Source: Cymbomonas tetramitiformis (taxonomy: Eukaryota > Chlorophyta > Pyramimonadophyceae > Pyramimonadales > Pyramimonadaceae). From it: a stretch of DNA of 64,000 bases. Below are positions 56,301 to 64,000 of this stretch, piece by piece. The notes beneath the pieces were generated by a model. That model had not been told where the DNA came from. It saw only the letters and a list, made by a program, of their open reading frames with translations, and did no database searches. Position numbers and translations under genes: made by a program. Each line of letters begins with the position of its first letter. Position 1 is the stretch's first letter. The DNA is taken from assembly GCA_001247695.2 (NCBI GenBank), contig LGRX02030318.1:37403-101402 (forward strand), in the 5' to 3' direction.

Positions 56301-56700
56301 AAGCATAAGTGCCTTATATCGCTGGTACGAGCTCCTGGGCAGCGCCCACACTCTTCTGAACGCCTCCTCGCAGATCTCCTTTTCAAAAAGCTTCAGGGTG
56401 CCAATAACACGCTCTCCAGACTCGCGCCTCACCATCGCTTTGCGCATAGTTGCCATCATGTAAGACTTGAACTCAGTTTGGCCCATGCGCTGCTTTTGGT
56501 CGATATTGCCCTTGAATGTGCTGAACAAGAAACTGCAGTTCCGATCGCACCCACAGCTGAAACCGCCCTCGCATAGTTATTCGGGAACATTGGACTGTGC
56601 AATTTGAAGAGTCTTCTGCTTTGACAATCTTCTGCCGCTGGAGTTGCTGCTATTGCTGCACATCTTGCGAGACGCGTACCGTTGTTATGTTGTTTCATAT
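53325..56700 (-). mobile_element. DUF7869-type transposase-like gene, fullest copy
   Basis: The second exon begins at 56556 after a GGCGGTTTCAG acceptor (SCGCDRNCSFLFSTF) and runs to 54622. Counting from the ATG at 56528: CTTC at 181-184; an Asp in DSIAADGA at 241-248; LQLDGGSENWNKNAFAF at 332-348; HTHNDCDGWFG at 370-380. The Asp...DxxxEN...HTHxDxD order is the core of DUF7869 proteins, thought to have an RNase H-like integrase fold. A 110-bp intron (54512-54621) splits a Trp codon in phase 2. The third exon has a SAP-like helix pair (YTVAECKAALHHLGIELPE), a long Ala/Pro/Lys-rich basic region and an acidic stretch (DEDDEDDPDDDIP). Frame changes near 53755 and near 53350 break the C-terminus. 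No terminal inverted repeats were found, so mobility is inferred from the dispersed fragments at 2.3 and 9.0 kb. Confidence 0.75.
54512..54621 (-). other. intron of the DUF7869-type gene
   Basis: On the minus strand the exon ends ATTTCTG, the intron reads GTTCGTCCC to ACCATTGCAG, and the next exon starts GTACACGGTGG. It interrupts the Trp codon after its second base. The fragment at 2345-2990 has GTGAGT to ATCCAG at the same codon and phase, although the intron sequences are unrelated. Frames on both sides run through the intron, which explains an apparent uninterrupted 764-codon frame. Confidence 0.8.
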
Positions 56701-56739
56701 TTGAACGCTTACCTGATATGAGGGCCCTTGTTTCCTAGA

Positions 56740-56950
56740 ACTTGGGCGGGGCGATGACCGTGACCGCCCAAGTTTCCTAAGACTTGGGCGGGGCGATGAC
56801 CATGACCGCCCAAGTTTCCTAAGACTTGGGCGGGGCGATGACCGTGACCGCCCAAGTTTCCTAAGACTTGGGCGGGGCGATGACGCAGTGACCGCCCAAA
56901 ATTCCTAAGACTTGGGCGGGGCGATGACAGTGACCGCCCAAGTTTCCTAG
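56740..56950. repeat. 42-bp minisatellite with ACTTGGGCGG palindrome, 5 copies
   Basis: Starts at 56740, 56782, 56824 and onward; the unit ACTTGGGCGGGGCGATGACC, then GTGACCGCCCAAGTTTCCTA and AG, carries ACTTGGGCGG and its complement CCGCCCAAGT, so each unit is a hairpin. Confidence 0.92.
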
Positions 56951-57103
56951 GAGGCTTTTACCCGCGAGCGCCAGCGCTCGGCGCAGTAGGAGGGTCACCT
57001 GCTTTAACGACGCCAACGGGCTCCAAAGTCCCGGGAGCCTCTCCTCCATCACGACCGGCGATGTTCGCTTCTCCACCACGAGCAGGTCCGCAGTGATGGC
57101 CAG

Positions 57104-57279
57104 GTCAGTTCGAACTCACCCCGGCGGCGAAAGCTGACGCTGAGAAGTTAGGAGAAAGCCTCTGGACAGACTTGAAGGGCGAGGACTCGGAGAAGAAACG
57201 GTCGGCGATCGCACAGTACAACGGGTACAAGGAGCTCGCCCAGCACCTGGAAGTGTCTGAACCAGTTCTGCGCGCCAAG
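57104..57279 (+). CDS. isolated exon of an unknown gene
   Basis: Between a GATGGCCAG acceptor and a CCAAG|GTGATT donor lies a 58-codon stretch: FELTPAAKADAEKLGESLW, then DLKGEDSEKKRSAIAQYNGY and KELAQHLEVSEPVLRAK. Composition and codon usage look coding, ending in phase 0. A putative 3' end with AATAAA occurs at 57458. No partner exon could be fixed and no family was recognised. A minisatellite precedes it, as with other genes in this window. Confidence 0.4.
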
Positions 57280-57712
57280 GTGATTGTGCAAACGTTTGAC
57301 CTTTACCTGTCCGTTAGCAAATATGTAGTTGTGCTTAATAAGCCAACCAGCAAACGAACTGAGAGCTCGCACCTGCACTGCCATCGTACCGGCCTTTACA
57401 ATGAATAATACCGCGCCCGCAAGAAAACCCCTAACCCTGGGTGCTTTGCCTGTTCAAATAAAGACTGTATATTTTCATAGCACCAACGTCTCATCTGGTA
57501 GCATCCGTCTTGCCTTTTGTCGGTTTTTGTTGAATTTTTGTGCTACGCACACAGTTACGGTCTCGTGCAGACCTACACCCCCTAGATGTAAGGTGGGTGC
57601 CACCGCTTTTAGCATTAAAGCCTCCCATTCTCGGGGTGCATGTAAGATATGAACAAAAGTTTCTTCAGACTCAGTTTGATTGGAATGACTTTGACGTATC
57701 CAAGCTGAAAAC

Positions 57713-58219
57713 ATCGTCATTATCACCACTTTCAACAAATGGCACTTGAGCACCACCCGAATCTCGGTGACAAATCGCCTGGAAACCCCAAATTTCGGGT
57801 TATACCCTAAAATTTCAAATTTTTGAATAACGTGTCATTATCTACTCTCCAAATGCTATTTAGTCATATATAAAAAACCTCATTATCATAACTTCCGCCG
57901 ATTGACACCTGAGCACCGCCCGAAACTGGGCGAAAAATCGCCTGGAAACCCCAAATTTCGGGCTATACCCTAAAATTTCAAATTTTGAAATAACGTGTCA
58001 TTATCTACTCTCCAAATGCTATCTAGTCATATAAAAAAAACATCGTTATCATAACTTCCGCCGATTGACACCTGAGCACCGCCCGAAACTGGGCGAAAAA
58101 TCGCCCGGAAACCCCAAATTTCGAGCTATACCCTAAAATTTCAAATTTTGAAATAACGTGTCATTATCTACTCTCCAAATGCTATTCAGTCATATTAAGA
58201 AAACCTCATTATCATAACT
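57713..58219. repeat. 163-bp tandem repeat, 3 copies
   Basis: GGAAACCCC occurs at 57781, 57944 and 58107 (163-bp spacing). Units share AATTTCGRGYTATACCCTAA, TAACGTGTCATTATCTACTC and CCAAATGCTATYYAGTCATA. Copies 2 and 3 are nearly identical; copy 1 is diverged at its left edge. There is no coding potential. Confidence 0.93.
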
Positions 58220-58227
58220 TTTCAAAA

Positions 58228-58755
58228 AACGAGAATATAATGAGACACCCGCGTGTCTCATTTTTGCGATATGGTCGTTTCAGTTCCGGGGACCTCTAGT
58301 GGCTGAAGATTGCTTATGCCGTGCCTGCCTAGAGATTGGCTAGTGATTAGCTTTCTAGATGTGCGGAAGAGCTCTCTGAATTTGAGCTGTGTTTAGGGTT
58401 TTAGCACTTAACAGCTATATCTGACAATCTTTGCTGTGAGCTGGGACCGCCCTGACCAAGAGTACAGGCCCCCAGCTGTGCTACAGTTTCCTCCTGAAGT
58501 TGAGTAGGGAGTTTGTTGCTTCGTTTCACCACTAGCTCCGGTCACCACCCTAGGTGGTGTGCTGGATTTGACACTGTGACACCCGAAACTGTCACATGTC
58601 ACTTCCTATAGTAGGCTGGGTGACCGTCACCAGTAGACGGGAAACAACCGCTAGGTATTTATGTTATCTCTACTTTTATCAATGACACTTTACCGTTCTG
58701 ATATCGTAACGGTCCTCAACTCAGGGTTTCTCTCTCCAGCTAGATATATATTGCA
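58228..58755 (+). repeat. retroelement 3' end: UTR, GGTGGTG tract and LTR
   Basis: From 58298 it is homologous to 10384-10840. The LTR is inferred to start at 58560 (TGCTGGATTTG) after CACCACCCTAGGTGGTG. The upstream inverted pair GAGACACCCGCGTGTCTC (about 58238) followed by ATTTTTGCGAT parallels 9866-9910, but here the Pro-rich coding remnant is missing, leaving about 30 bp between. Confidence 0.7.
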
Positions 58756-59468
58756 GCGGAACTATGTATCTGACAGCCCGGTCGACCTCGGAGTGCCTAG
58801 ACGCAAGGCGCACACTACCAACTTCAAGAGAAAGATCCCTTGAAGGCACAATCGGAATGAATGTGTCCACGAGCGAGAAGAGTGGGTGTGCTTTGGGAAA
58901 CCGTCTTTGCCACCATTGGAGGTGCCCCTCCATAAAACAAGAGGTCAAATTGTTCCTTGGAAATCCGTGGAGATGGATATTCGGCAGGTCCATAAACCGC
59001 CTCGAAAGGTCGCGTGAGCCTTTTGTTGTAGATGTTCCTTTCTAAAAGGGTCGCGATCCCTTGGAGAAGGGGGTCGTTGAAAAGTTGACCTTTTTTTTTG
59101 TTGAACGGCCTCATTCTCCAAGACCACCTGCTTGTCTTGGAGAGAGGAAGGGAGGATGAAAAGCATTTGCACCCGAAATGCATACGTGGGCACGTCGAGT
59201 GCCAATGGGTTAAAATGCGGACTCCCCCAACTTTTCCCCACGACCTTTTCGTCGAGGATCGCTCGCATCAATCAAGGCACGCCGATCTTCGAGCAAGTCG
59301 GTGTACTCCTTGGACGTCTACGGACTCGGATTTGCGAAGAGAGGATCGCGTAGTGAAAAAGGGGCCAATTAGCAAAATGCCAAGTATCCTTGACCCTTGT
59401 CTTGGTTGATCGGCAACCCCACAAGCAACGACCAACACGACGAAATTATCGCTGGTCTGATGTATCAA
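58756..59468. other. no supported gene
   Basis: Minus-strand frames at 58824-59183 and 58945-59271 contain coding-like pieces (FEAVYGPAEYPSPRISKEQF, KEQFDLLFYGGAPPM) but no family, and splice limits could not be set. They lie downstream of the small minus-strand gene ending at 59469 and could be a neighbouring gene on that strand. Confidence 0.35.
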
Positions 59469-59973
59469 CTATTTGCGCAATAACTTGTACAATTCGCCCT
59501 TTTCGAATGCTAGGCGTTCTTGGTGGGTAAGGAAGACGATGTCGATACCTCCTTGGGTCACCGCAAAACGAACACGCTCTCGATTAGCTTGTTCGTTGCT
59601 TCCAACTTCGCCTGACATCAAGGGCAAACGCTGCACACCAAGGCAAGCCGTTAATTTCGAAAATTTGCGCAGCGCTTCCGCATGGCATGAAGCGAAAGCA
59701 ACGGAAACCCTAGGACCTAGCACTAGCATGGCAAACCACCTCGACCTTATTAGGTCCGCATGTGGTAGTTAGTGGATGAACTGCCTCGATCTTGGATCCG
59801 CAGGCAATGGTATGAATGCAAACGAGGGCTCCGACCTTGGGTCCGCAAACAACTCGTTGCAAAGGATGATATTTGTTTTCATTCAAACAAAAACTTAAAC
59901 GAACACGAAAACGCCAGCTTACCACAGCTTCCTCCTCCGCGACCCCCCATTCTTGAGCAATAGCATCAGCCAT
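59469..59973 (-). CDS. small two-exon protein, unknown function
   Basis: Exon 1 (59973-59923) encodes MADAIAQEWGVAEEEAV and ends at a strong donor GTAAGC. The intron (59922-59631, 292 bp) ends GGTGTGCAG. Exon 2 (59630-59469) reads RLPLMSGEVGSNEQANRERV, RFAVTQGGIDIVFLTHQERL and AFEKGELYKLLRK before TAG. The join is phase 0, giving 70 residues: an acidic N-terminus, a beta-strand-like centre and a basic helical C-terminus. The intron includes three GCGGAYCYAA-type repeats that are open in frame, so a middle exon cannot be excluded. No signal peptide, membrane segment or known domain was recognised. Confidence 0.5.
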
Positions 59974-60092
59974 CGATATTTATATACAGTAAACTGAAAA
60001 ACGGCTTGCAAGGATATACTATACTTAGCGGAAAAAACGAACGAACGGATAGTAGGCCTTCAAAATTGCCAGCGTTTCTTTCCAGTAGTCGT

Positions 60093-60351
60093 TACTGGAA
60101 TATCCCGGTTCAAGATATCAGACAGTCAGTGAACCAATATAGATAAACTCCCATAAGAAATAAACCCTAAGCTAGATATACCCGGAACGGTCACGGAGTC
60201 GGAACGGTCTCGAGTCTAGCTACCTGTGACACTCGGTGTGTCACAGCACTGGCTTACGGATCAGTCACGGTCCAGTGTTGGCTACCTAGGAATCTGTCAT
60301 AGGGGCCTGCACCGGGACTCCCGGTCAGGGCTGCCTATACAGATTTCAGCA
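60093..60351 (-). repeat. solo LTR with 5-bp TSD
   Basis: On the minus strand this 259-bp segment starts TGCTGAAATCTGTATAGGCA and ends TATTCCAGTA. It aligns end to end with the 254-bp LTRs at 19391 and 22725 but is more diverged. GTCGT flanks it directly on both sides (60088-60092 and 60352-60356). A single LTR with an intact duplication is the product of LTR-LTR recombination. Confidence 0.88.
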
Positions 60352-60448
60352 GTCGTCTTTCCAGTAGCGACGGAGTTTCAGCGCAAAACTCGAGAGTGCA
60401 GCGCAGAAATCGTTTCCTCGATAGCCGCAAACGTCAACCAGGAAGATT

Positions 60449-60535
60449 GAATTCGCGACCATGAATATTGAATTCACGACCATGAATATTGAATTCACGA
60501 CCATGAATATCGAATTCGCGACCATGAATTCTGAT
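60449..60535. repeat. 21-bp minisatellite, 4 copies
   Basis: GAATATTGAATTCACGACCAT repeats with A/G and T/C variants; the in-frame period (7 residues) makes minus-strand repeats such as FDIHGRE. Confidence 0.9.
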
Positions 60536-60960
60536 ACGGTATCGTCTTGTATACATCTGCGACGCGACACCAACTCGGGCACGACTGCGCCGCCAAACCT
60601 GTCCGTCTTCATCGTTGACTGACTCGTTCACTCCAGTATGACGCGACGCGCCAGTGTCGGCTTTTGCAGAATCGTGACCGTTTTTGCAATTTATGTTCGC
60701 TTTTGCAATCCTCTTTTTTTCGCGTACCTCTGTTTTTTAAGACTGCGCCCAGTGGGGGGGCTCCTACCCCCCACATCCCCCCATTACTACAAAAAGAATT
60801 TAAAGACTTCGTTTGAAGGGTTCTGCCCCCCCATTACTAAAAAAACTAAAAAAGATCACGTAAACTGCCCTGCAGCCCCCCACACCCCCCCGTTACAACT
60901 AACTATTTTCCCAAACAGTTATCAACATGAACATCGCGGATGACACCATTTCAACCCATC
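60536..60960. other. no gene seen; C-rich runs
   Basis: Contains several poly-C runs (60757-60785, 60825-60838, 60875-60893) separated by ACATCC or TTACTA motifs. The minus strand is G-run rich. No gene is evident. Confidence 0.5.
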
Positions 60961-61217
60961 GACAGTGTCACCAACTTTCATTCTGGGAGCTTTGCAGACT
61001 GCGTTTCATCACACAAAAACCTGGCGACCACGTGACACTGAAACGAAAGTGTGACGACCACGACCACGACACACGGAAAATCATTTTTGTTCCTGTTCGT
61101 GAACGATACGTGCGACGTTCATGACAGTGTCACCAACTTTCGTTCTGGGAGCTTTGCGGAGTGCGTTTCATGTCACACAAAAACCTGGCGACCACGTACT
61201 GAAACGAAAGTGTGACA

Positions 61218-61250
<33 letters not shown>
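60961..61250. repeat. 162-bp tandem repeat, 2 copies, with (CCACGA)n
   Basis: GACAGTGTCACCAACTTTC begins at 60961 and 61123. Both copies continue TTCTGGGAGCTTTGC, ACACAAAAACCTGGCGACC and GAAACGAAAGTGTGAC, ending in a CCACGA microsatellite that is longer in the second copy. Confidence 0.9.
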
Positions 61251-61300
61251 CATGGGCCCTCCGTCGGAGACGGGAGGGTATTAAAGTATATATTACTAGC

Positions 61301-61590
61301 TAGGCTTGGTCGATCTCAAATTTGAGATCTCCGCTACTAGGCCTGTAGGCCATCTGAAATCTGATCGTTCGATCATCTCATCATTCGTTTGTATTTTGCA
61401 TTTATATAAAGAATACAAACAGTGCAGTGAAAGAATAAAAACAGAGGCGGACCTGGCGGTGTCATCGTTATCGTTTGGTGATCGTCAGATCGGACATTTG
61501 TTCGTGTCACCCGTTGGGATTCGGTTTTTGCTTGTTTAAAGTAATTTGCTTTGGTTCTAGAACATAAAGAGCAGAGGTTGCCCCTTTGTG
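61301..61590. repeat. dispersed repeat with GATCTC...GAGATC start, copy 2
   Basis: Begins with GGTCGATCTCAAATTTGAGATC, of which GATCTCAAATTTGAGATC is an 18-bp perfect palindrome, and ends AAGAGCAGAGGTT. Homologous to 11803-12110 over both ends and the CCCGTTGGGATTCG core. Confidence 0.75.
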
Positions 61591-61592
61591 AG

Positions 61593-62160
61593 ATATATTG
61601 TACCGACAATATATCGGGTGTCACTGAATAGTTTCATACAAGTGTAAACTGATTATAAGATAAACGAATATATATCGGTCTGTGACCTAGGTATCTGACA
61701 CCTAGTACTGTACGAGTACGGGTACAGCTAACGGGAGTCGTGTGACAAGTTATGACTAGCGGGTCACTTAATCCAGCACACCACCCTGTGATTGTACATA
61801 GTGCTGTTACAGGTGGCAGAGAGCGGAGCACAGACAAAGCAAATTGTTCCGAAACAACAAACAGCTAGGAGCTGGAAACTGCTAGAGGGAGGCCTGTGCT
61901 TTTTTAGCCAGGGCGGTCCCTTTCTAAAACTGCTGCCAGGATACTGCTTTCAAGCTAAGTTCCTACAGTCAATCTCAAAGCTACTCAGCCACTTTCAAAG
62001 TGGTCCACAAAGCTGCAGAGTTCACCAAAGTTGAAGAAGTCGTCAGTGTCAAAGATGTTAAACCAGAACCAGAGTCCAGAAGTCATAATCCAGAACCAGA
62101 TAGAGTCCAGAGACCAGAGTCCAGAACCAGAAACCACTCGGGCGCGTTCGGGAACGTTTC
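61593..62160 (-). repeat. retroelement 3' end on minus strand: LTR and UTR
   Basis: On the minus strand, GGTGGTG (61779-61785) is followed by TGCTGGATTAAG from 61778 downward, the same junction as at 22725, 10646 and 58560. The LTR outer end is unresolved, near 61593. Upstream UTR-like sequence (61786-62160) includes a CCAGAACCAGAGT-type minisatellite at 62062-62136. No coding remnant is obvious. Confidence 0.55.
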
Positions 62161-62187
62161 GCGGGGTGAGATAATAATGTCACTTCT

Positions 62188-62424
62188 TTATCGTGAAAAC
62201 GTGACCCAAAGCTGTCTTAGAGAGTTCGGAGAGAGGAACAAAATCTTCTGCCACGTCTGCTCCACATCGTTCATCATACGATACGCTGCAAATTCGTTTC
62301 GCCCGTCAGATAGCCGCGTTTCGGACGGTGAGTAGCGCAAGTCTTCGTCGAGACCTTCACTTACCATCGCACGAACGACATTGTCGCTCAGATATTTAAT
62401 CCGACCGATCGGTATGTTTCTCAT
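62188..62424 (-). CDS. hypothetical 78-residue protein
   Basis: ATG at 62422-62424 opens MRNIPIGRIKYLSDNVVRAM, followed by SEGLDEDLRYSPSETRLSDG and NEFAAYRMMNDVEQTWQKIL, ending TFSR, TAA. The composition is protein-like, with no signal peptide or membrane segment. A strong donor-like GTAAGT follows the codon for Met20, so the frame may be a first exon plus intron read-through. No family was recognised. Confidence 0.35.
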   Translation of the reverse strand: MRNIPIGRIKYLSDNVVRAMVSEGLDEDLRYSPSETRLSDGRNEFAAYRMMNDVEQTWQKILFLSPNSLRQLWVTFSR

Positions 62425-62640
62425 GGACAAATTATTATTTTAAGTGCATTCAGGGTTGAACGGAGGAATTAATTCGCGAAAATTCCTTTCAATAAAATCG
62501 CCACACAGAATCAGACCCCATCCCCACCCCATAATCTATGACGATGACGAAGTGCCCGCGACAAACCGAATGCGGGATGGTGACCATTTTGGGCGGCGCG
62601 GGCAGTCCGCTCGTGCGCCAGTGCTGCGCCAGTGGTTTTT

Positions 62641-63953
62641 AATACAGAATAATGTCGTTCTGTGCAGTTTATGTCGTTTTGTACAGTGCTTAACAGTGGT
62701 GGCCCCACGTCTACACAAGTCAAGCAAGAAACCCAAAGTTCATTATCACGCATATCACACGCACAGCACGCACAAGCATTTTCAAGCATTCAAGACATAT
62801 CATATTTTGTATTCAAATTTACTTTATATCATATGTCTATCTCGGCATGTGCCATCCAGCGGTTGTGCATGCCGAGCATACAGCGATCTAAAGCCCATCT
62901 TGGCTTACAGCATCTTGCAACGCGAGCTCTAGGGGGTCGCTCTCGCTCGTTGCATTCCCCTCTGCTGTCTTCTTCGCTTTTCTATCTTCGTAGAGTGACT
63001 CTACTAAGACGGACCAGTGAGGTTTCATGCCATTCCCAGCGAATAGGTCTAGGCCTTTGCGCATGTACCTCACGCACACATGCCAACTTAGGTCTTTCGC
63101 TGACGGAATAATGTAAACTGTTTTCTTCTTTTGTTGTTGTCCCCACCAAAGCCTCCGCAATGGATAGCTGCGGTCAGCGAGCCAGTGCTTTGGCAAAAGA
63201 AATGCGCAGAAGTCCCTGCACTCAGCTGCGTAGAAAATGAATGCAGCGTCGCTCATTCCACTCGAGGGTGGTGCGCAGATGTAGTTCGCATTTAAAAGAC
63301 CCCCCAGTCTTTCGGGTCGAAGATGTCCTTGGCTTGCCACCCCTTTATTGACTTTGTCATAGCTTGGTGGTCCACCGACATAAGAGTACACTTTTCTTGA
63401 AAATCTGTCTGTAGGATATTTTTCACGTGTCCCATAATTCCAGAACCCGCTGCAAATAAGTCAACTATCACCCTACTTTGAATCTTCTTCGAGTCTTTGA
63501 AGTTCGTGACATTGAACTTGGTGAGCAGTTGGCGAACGTGTTCCGCTTCCACAACTCCTCTGCTCAGTCGCCCTCTGTCTTCGAAAACGCCATTAAAAAT
63601 AGACTCTTTCCAATTTGTCTCGATGGAAACATCGGGCAAGTACGTCTCTTGCAGACGCAAATGAAAGCTACTTGCACTCCTCATGTACGTATTGCGATCT
63701 GGGATGCGAGCGCGTTGTTTCGCTCGCATCTGAGATTGCTCAGAACGACACACGGTGCATAAACCTCGGTCAAATGTACTTTCATCGTGGGTGCACTGTC
63801 TTTTCGGCATATTTATTCGTTGATACGTCGATTTATTCTGTCCGAAATTCAGAACCTTTCGAGTGCGTGGCTGGAAAAAAACATTAGCCACCACTGTTAA
63901 GCACTGTACAAAACGACAAAAACTGTATAGAACGACAATGTTTTGTAATATAC
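62641..63953. mobile_element. candidate TIR element enclosing a methyltransferase-like gene
   Basis: The left repeat (62641-62703) and right repeat (63887-63953, minus strand) read inward with the same sequence: TGTCGTTCTRTRCAGTTT, then TGTCGTTTTGTACAGTGCTT and AACAGTGGTGG, about 60 of 68 positions matching by eye. They are 1.3 kb apart and the only clear gene between them starts 77 bp inside the right repeat. This is the layout of a small DNA transposon with cargo or of a viral terminal repeat pair. The outermost bases and a target duplication could not be fixed. The window ends 47 bp beyond the right repeat. Confidence 0.55.
62888..63810 (-). pseudogene. SAM-dependent (DNA) methyltransferase-like gene, one frameshift
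   Basis: ATG at 63808-63810 starts MPKRQCTHDESTFDRGLCTV; C6-x-H8...C18-x2-C21 could bind zinc. Residues 113-125 (RVIVDLFAAGSGI) fit methyltransferase motif I and LMSVDHQ (143-149) fits motif II. After DPKDWG (about 170) the frame stops, but continuing one frame over gives GLLNANYICAPPSS (motif IV position, xPP), then DFCAFLLPKHWLADR, SWHVCVRYMRKGLDLF and HWSVLVESLYEDRKAKK, ending at TGA 62888. The shift falls in a run of six G (63300-63305, C on the plus strand), where one extra base restores the frame, so a sequencing or assembly error is as likely as a real mutation. APPS lacks the aromatic residue usual after PP in adenine methyltransferases, so the substrate is uncertain. Confidence 0.5.
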
Positions 63954-64000
63954 GCCACAGTCTCGGTTCGGCATATGCGATGCTCATTGTCACGCGGACA

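Noticed and set aside
54234..56528. Single 764-residue protein
   Set aside because: The last 110 bp or so before the third exon are an intron that happens to stay open; comparison with the 2.6-kb copy shows the splice sites.

Overview
The window is nuclear DNA of a eukaryote with GT-AG introns, AATAAA-type 3' ends, several classes of DNA transposon, LTR retroelements, satellites and many minisatellites. There are no operons, ribosome-binding sites or bacterial gene layouts. The mixed GC content, single TTTAGGG-type telomere-like heptamers and minisatellite-filled introns suggest a unicellular alga, perhaps a prasinophyte-type green alga such as Cymbomonas. That assignment is an impression from style only and was not tested. 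One assembly gap (N) lies at 4536-4907.

Layout. 0.3-1.9 kb is a satellite whose 367-bp unit is a dimer of about 185+182 bp. 2.3-3.0 kb holds a decayed piece of a transposase-like gene (DUF7869-type), and another piece lies at 9.0-9.2 kb; the fullest copy is at 53.3-56.6 kb on the minus strand. 4.2-6.6 kb is a patchwork of minisatellites around the gap. 9.9-12.1 kb holds retroelement remnants and dispersed repeats. 12.6-14.7 kb has a small TIR element and a broken hAT transposase gene. 15.0-16.5 kb is a second satellite (about 185 bp). 16.9-17.4 kb carries tRNA-derived, SINE-like copies in an inverted arrangement. 19.39-22.98 kb is a nearly intact, young, Gag-only LTR element with 5-bp target duplications. 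22.98-27.45 kb is a tandem duplication whose two copies carry different transposon insertions, so each copy serves as the empty site for the other.

Host-like genes sit in 27.7-46 kb and 52-64 kb. They are: a small secreted-protein gene (27.7-28.0); a multi-exon coiled-coil protein with a C-terminal membrane segment (29.4-33.7); a coiled-coil gene fragment (38.7-39.3); a class-3 (diacylglycerol-lipase-like) lipase with all three catalytic residues on phase-compatible exons (41.8-45.5); a Trp/Arg-rich terminal exon (52.6-53.1); a two-exon small gene on the minus strand (59.5-60.0); and a methyltransferase-like gene with one frameshift, enclosed by inward-facing inverted repeats (62.6-64.0). The introns of the lipase and coiled-coil genes contain tandem arrays of 30-54 bp units. 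Exon models were built by eye from splice sites, phase and coding sense; none is confirmed by transcripts or database searches.
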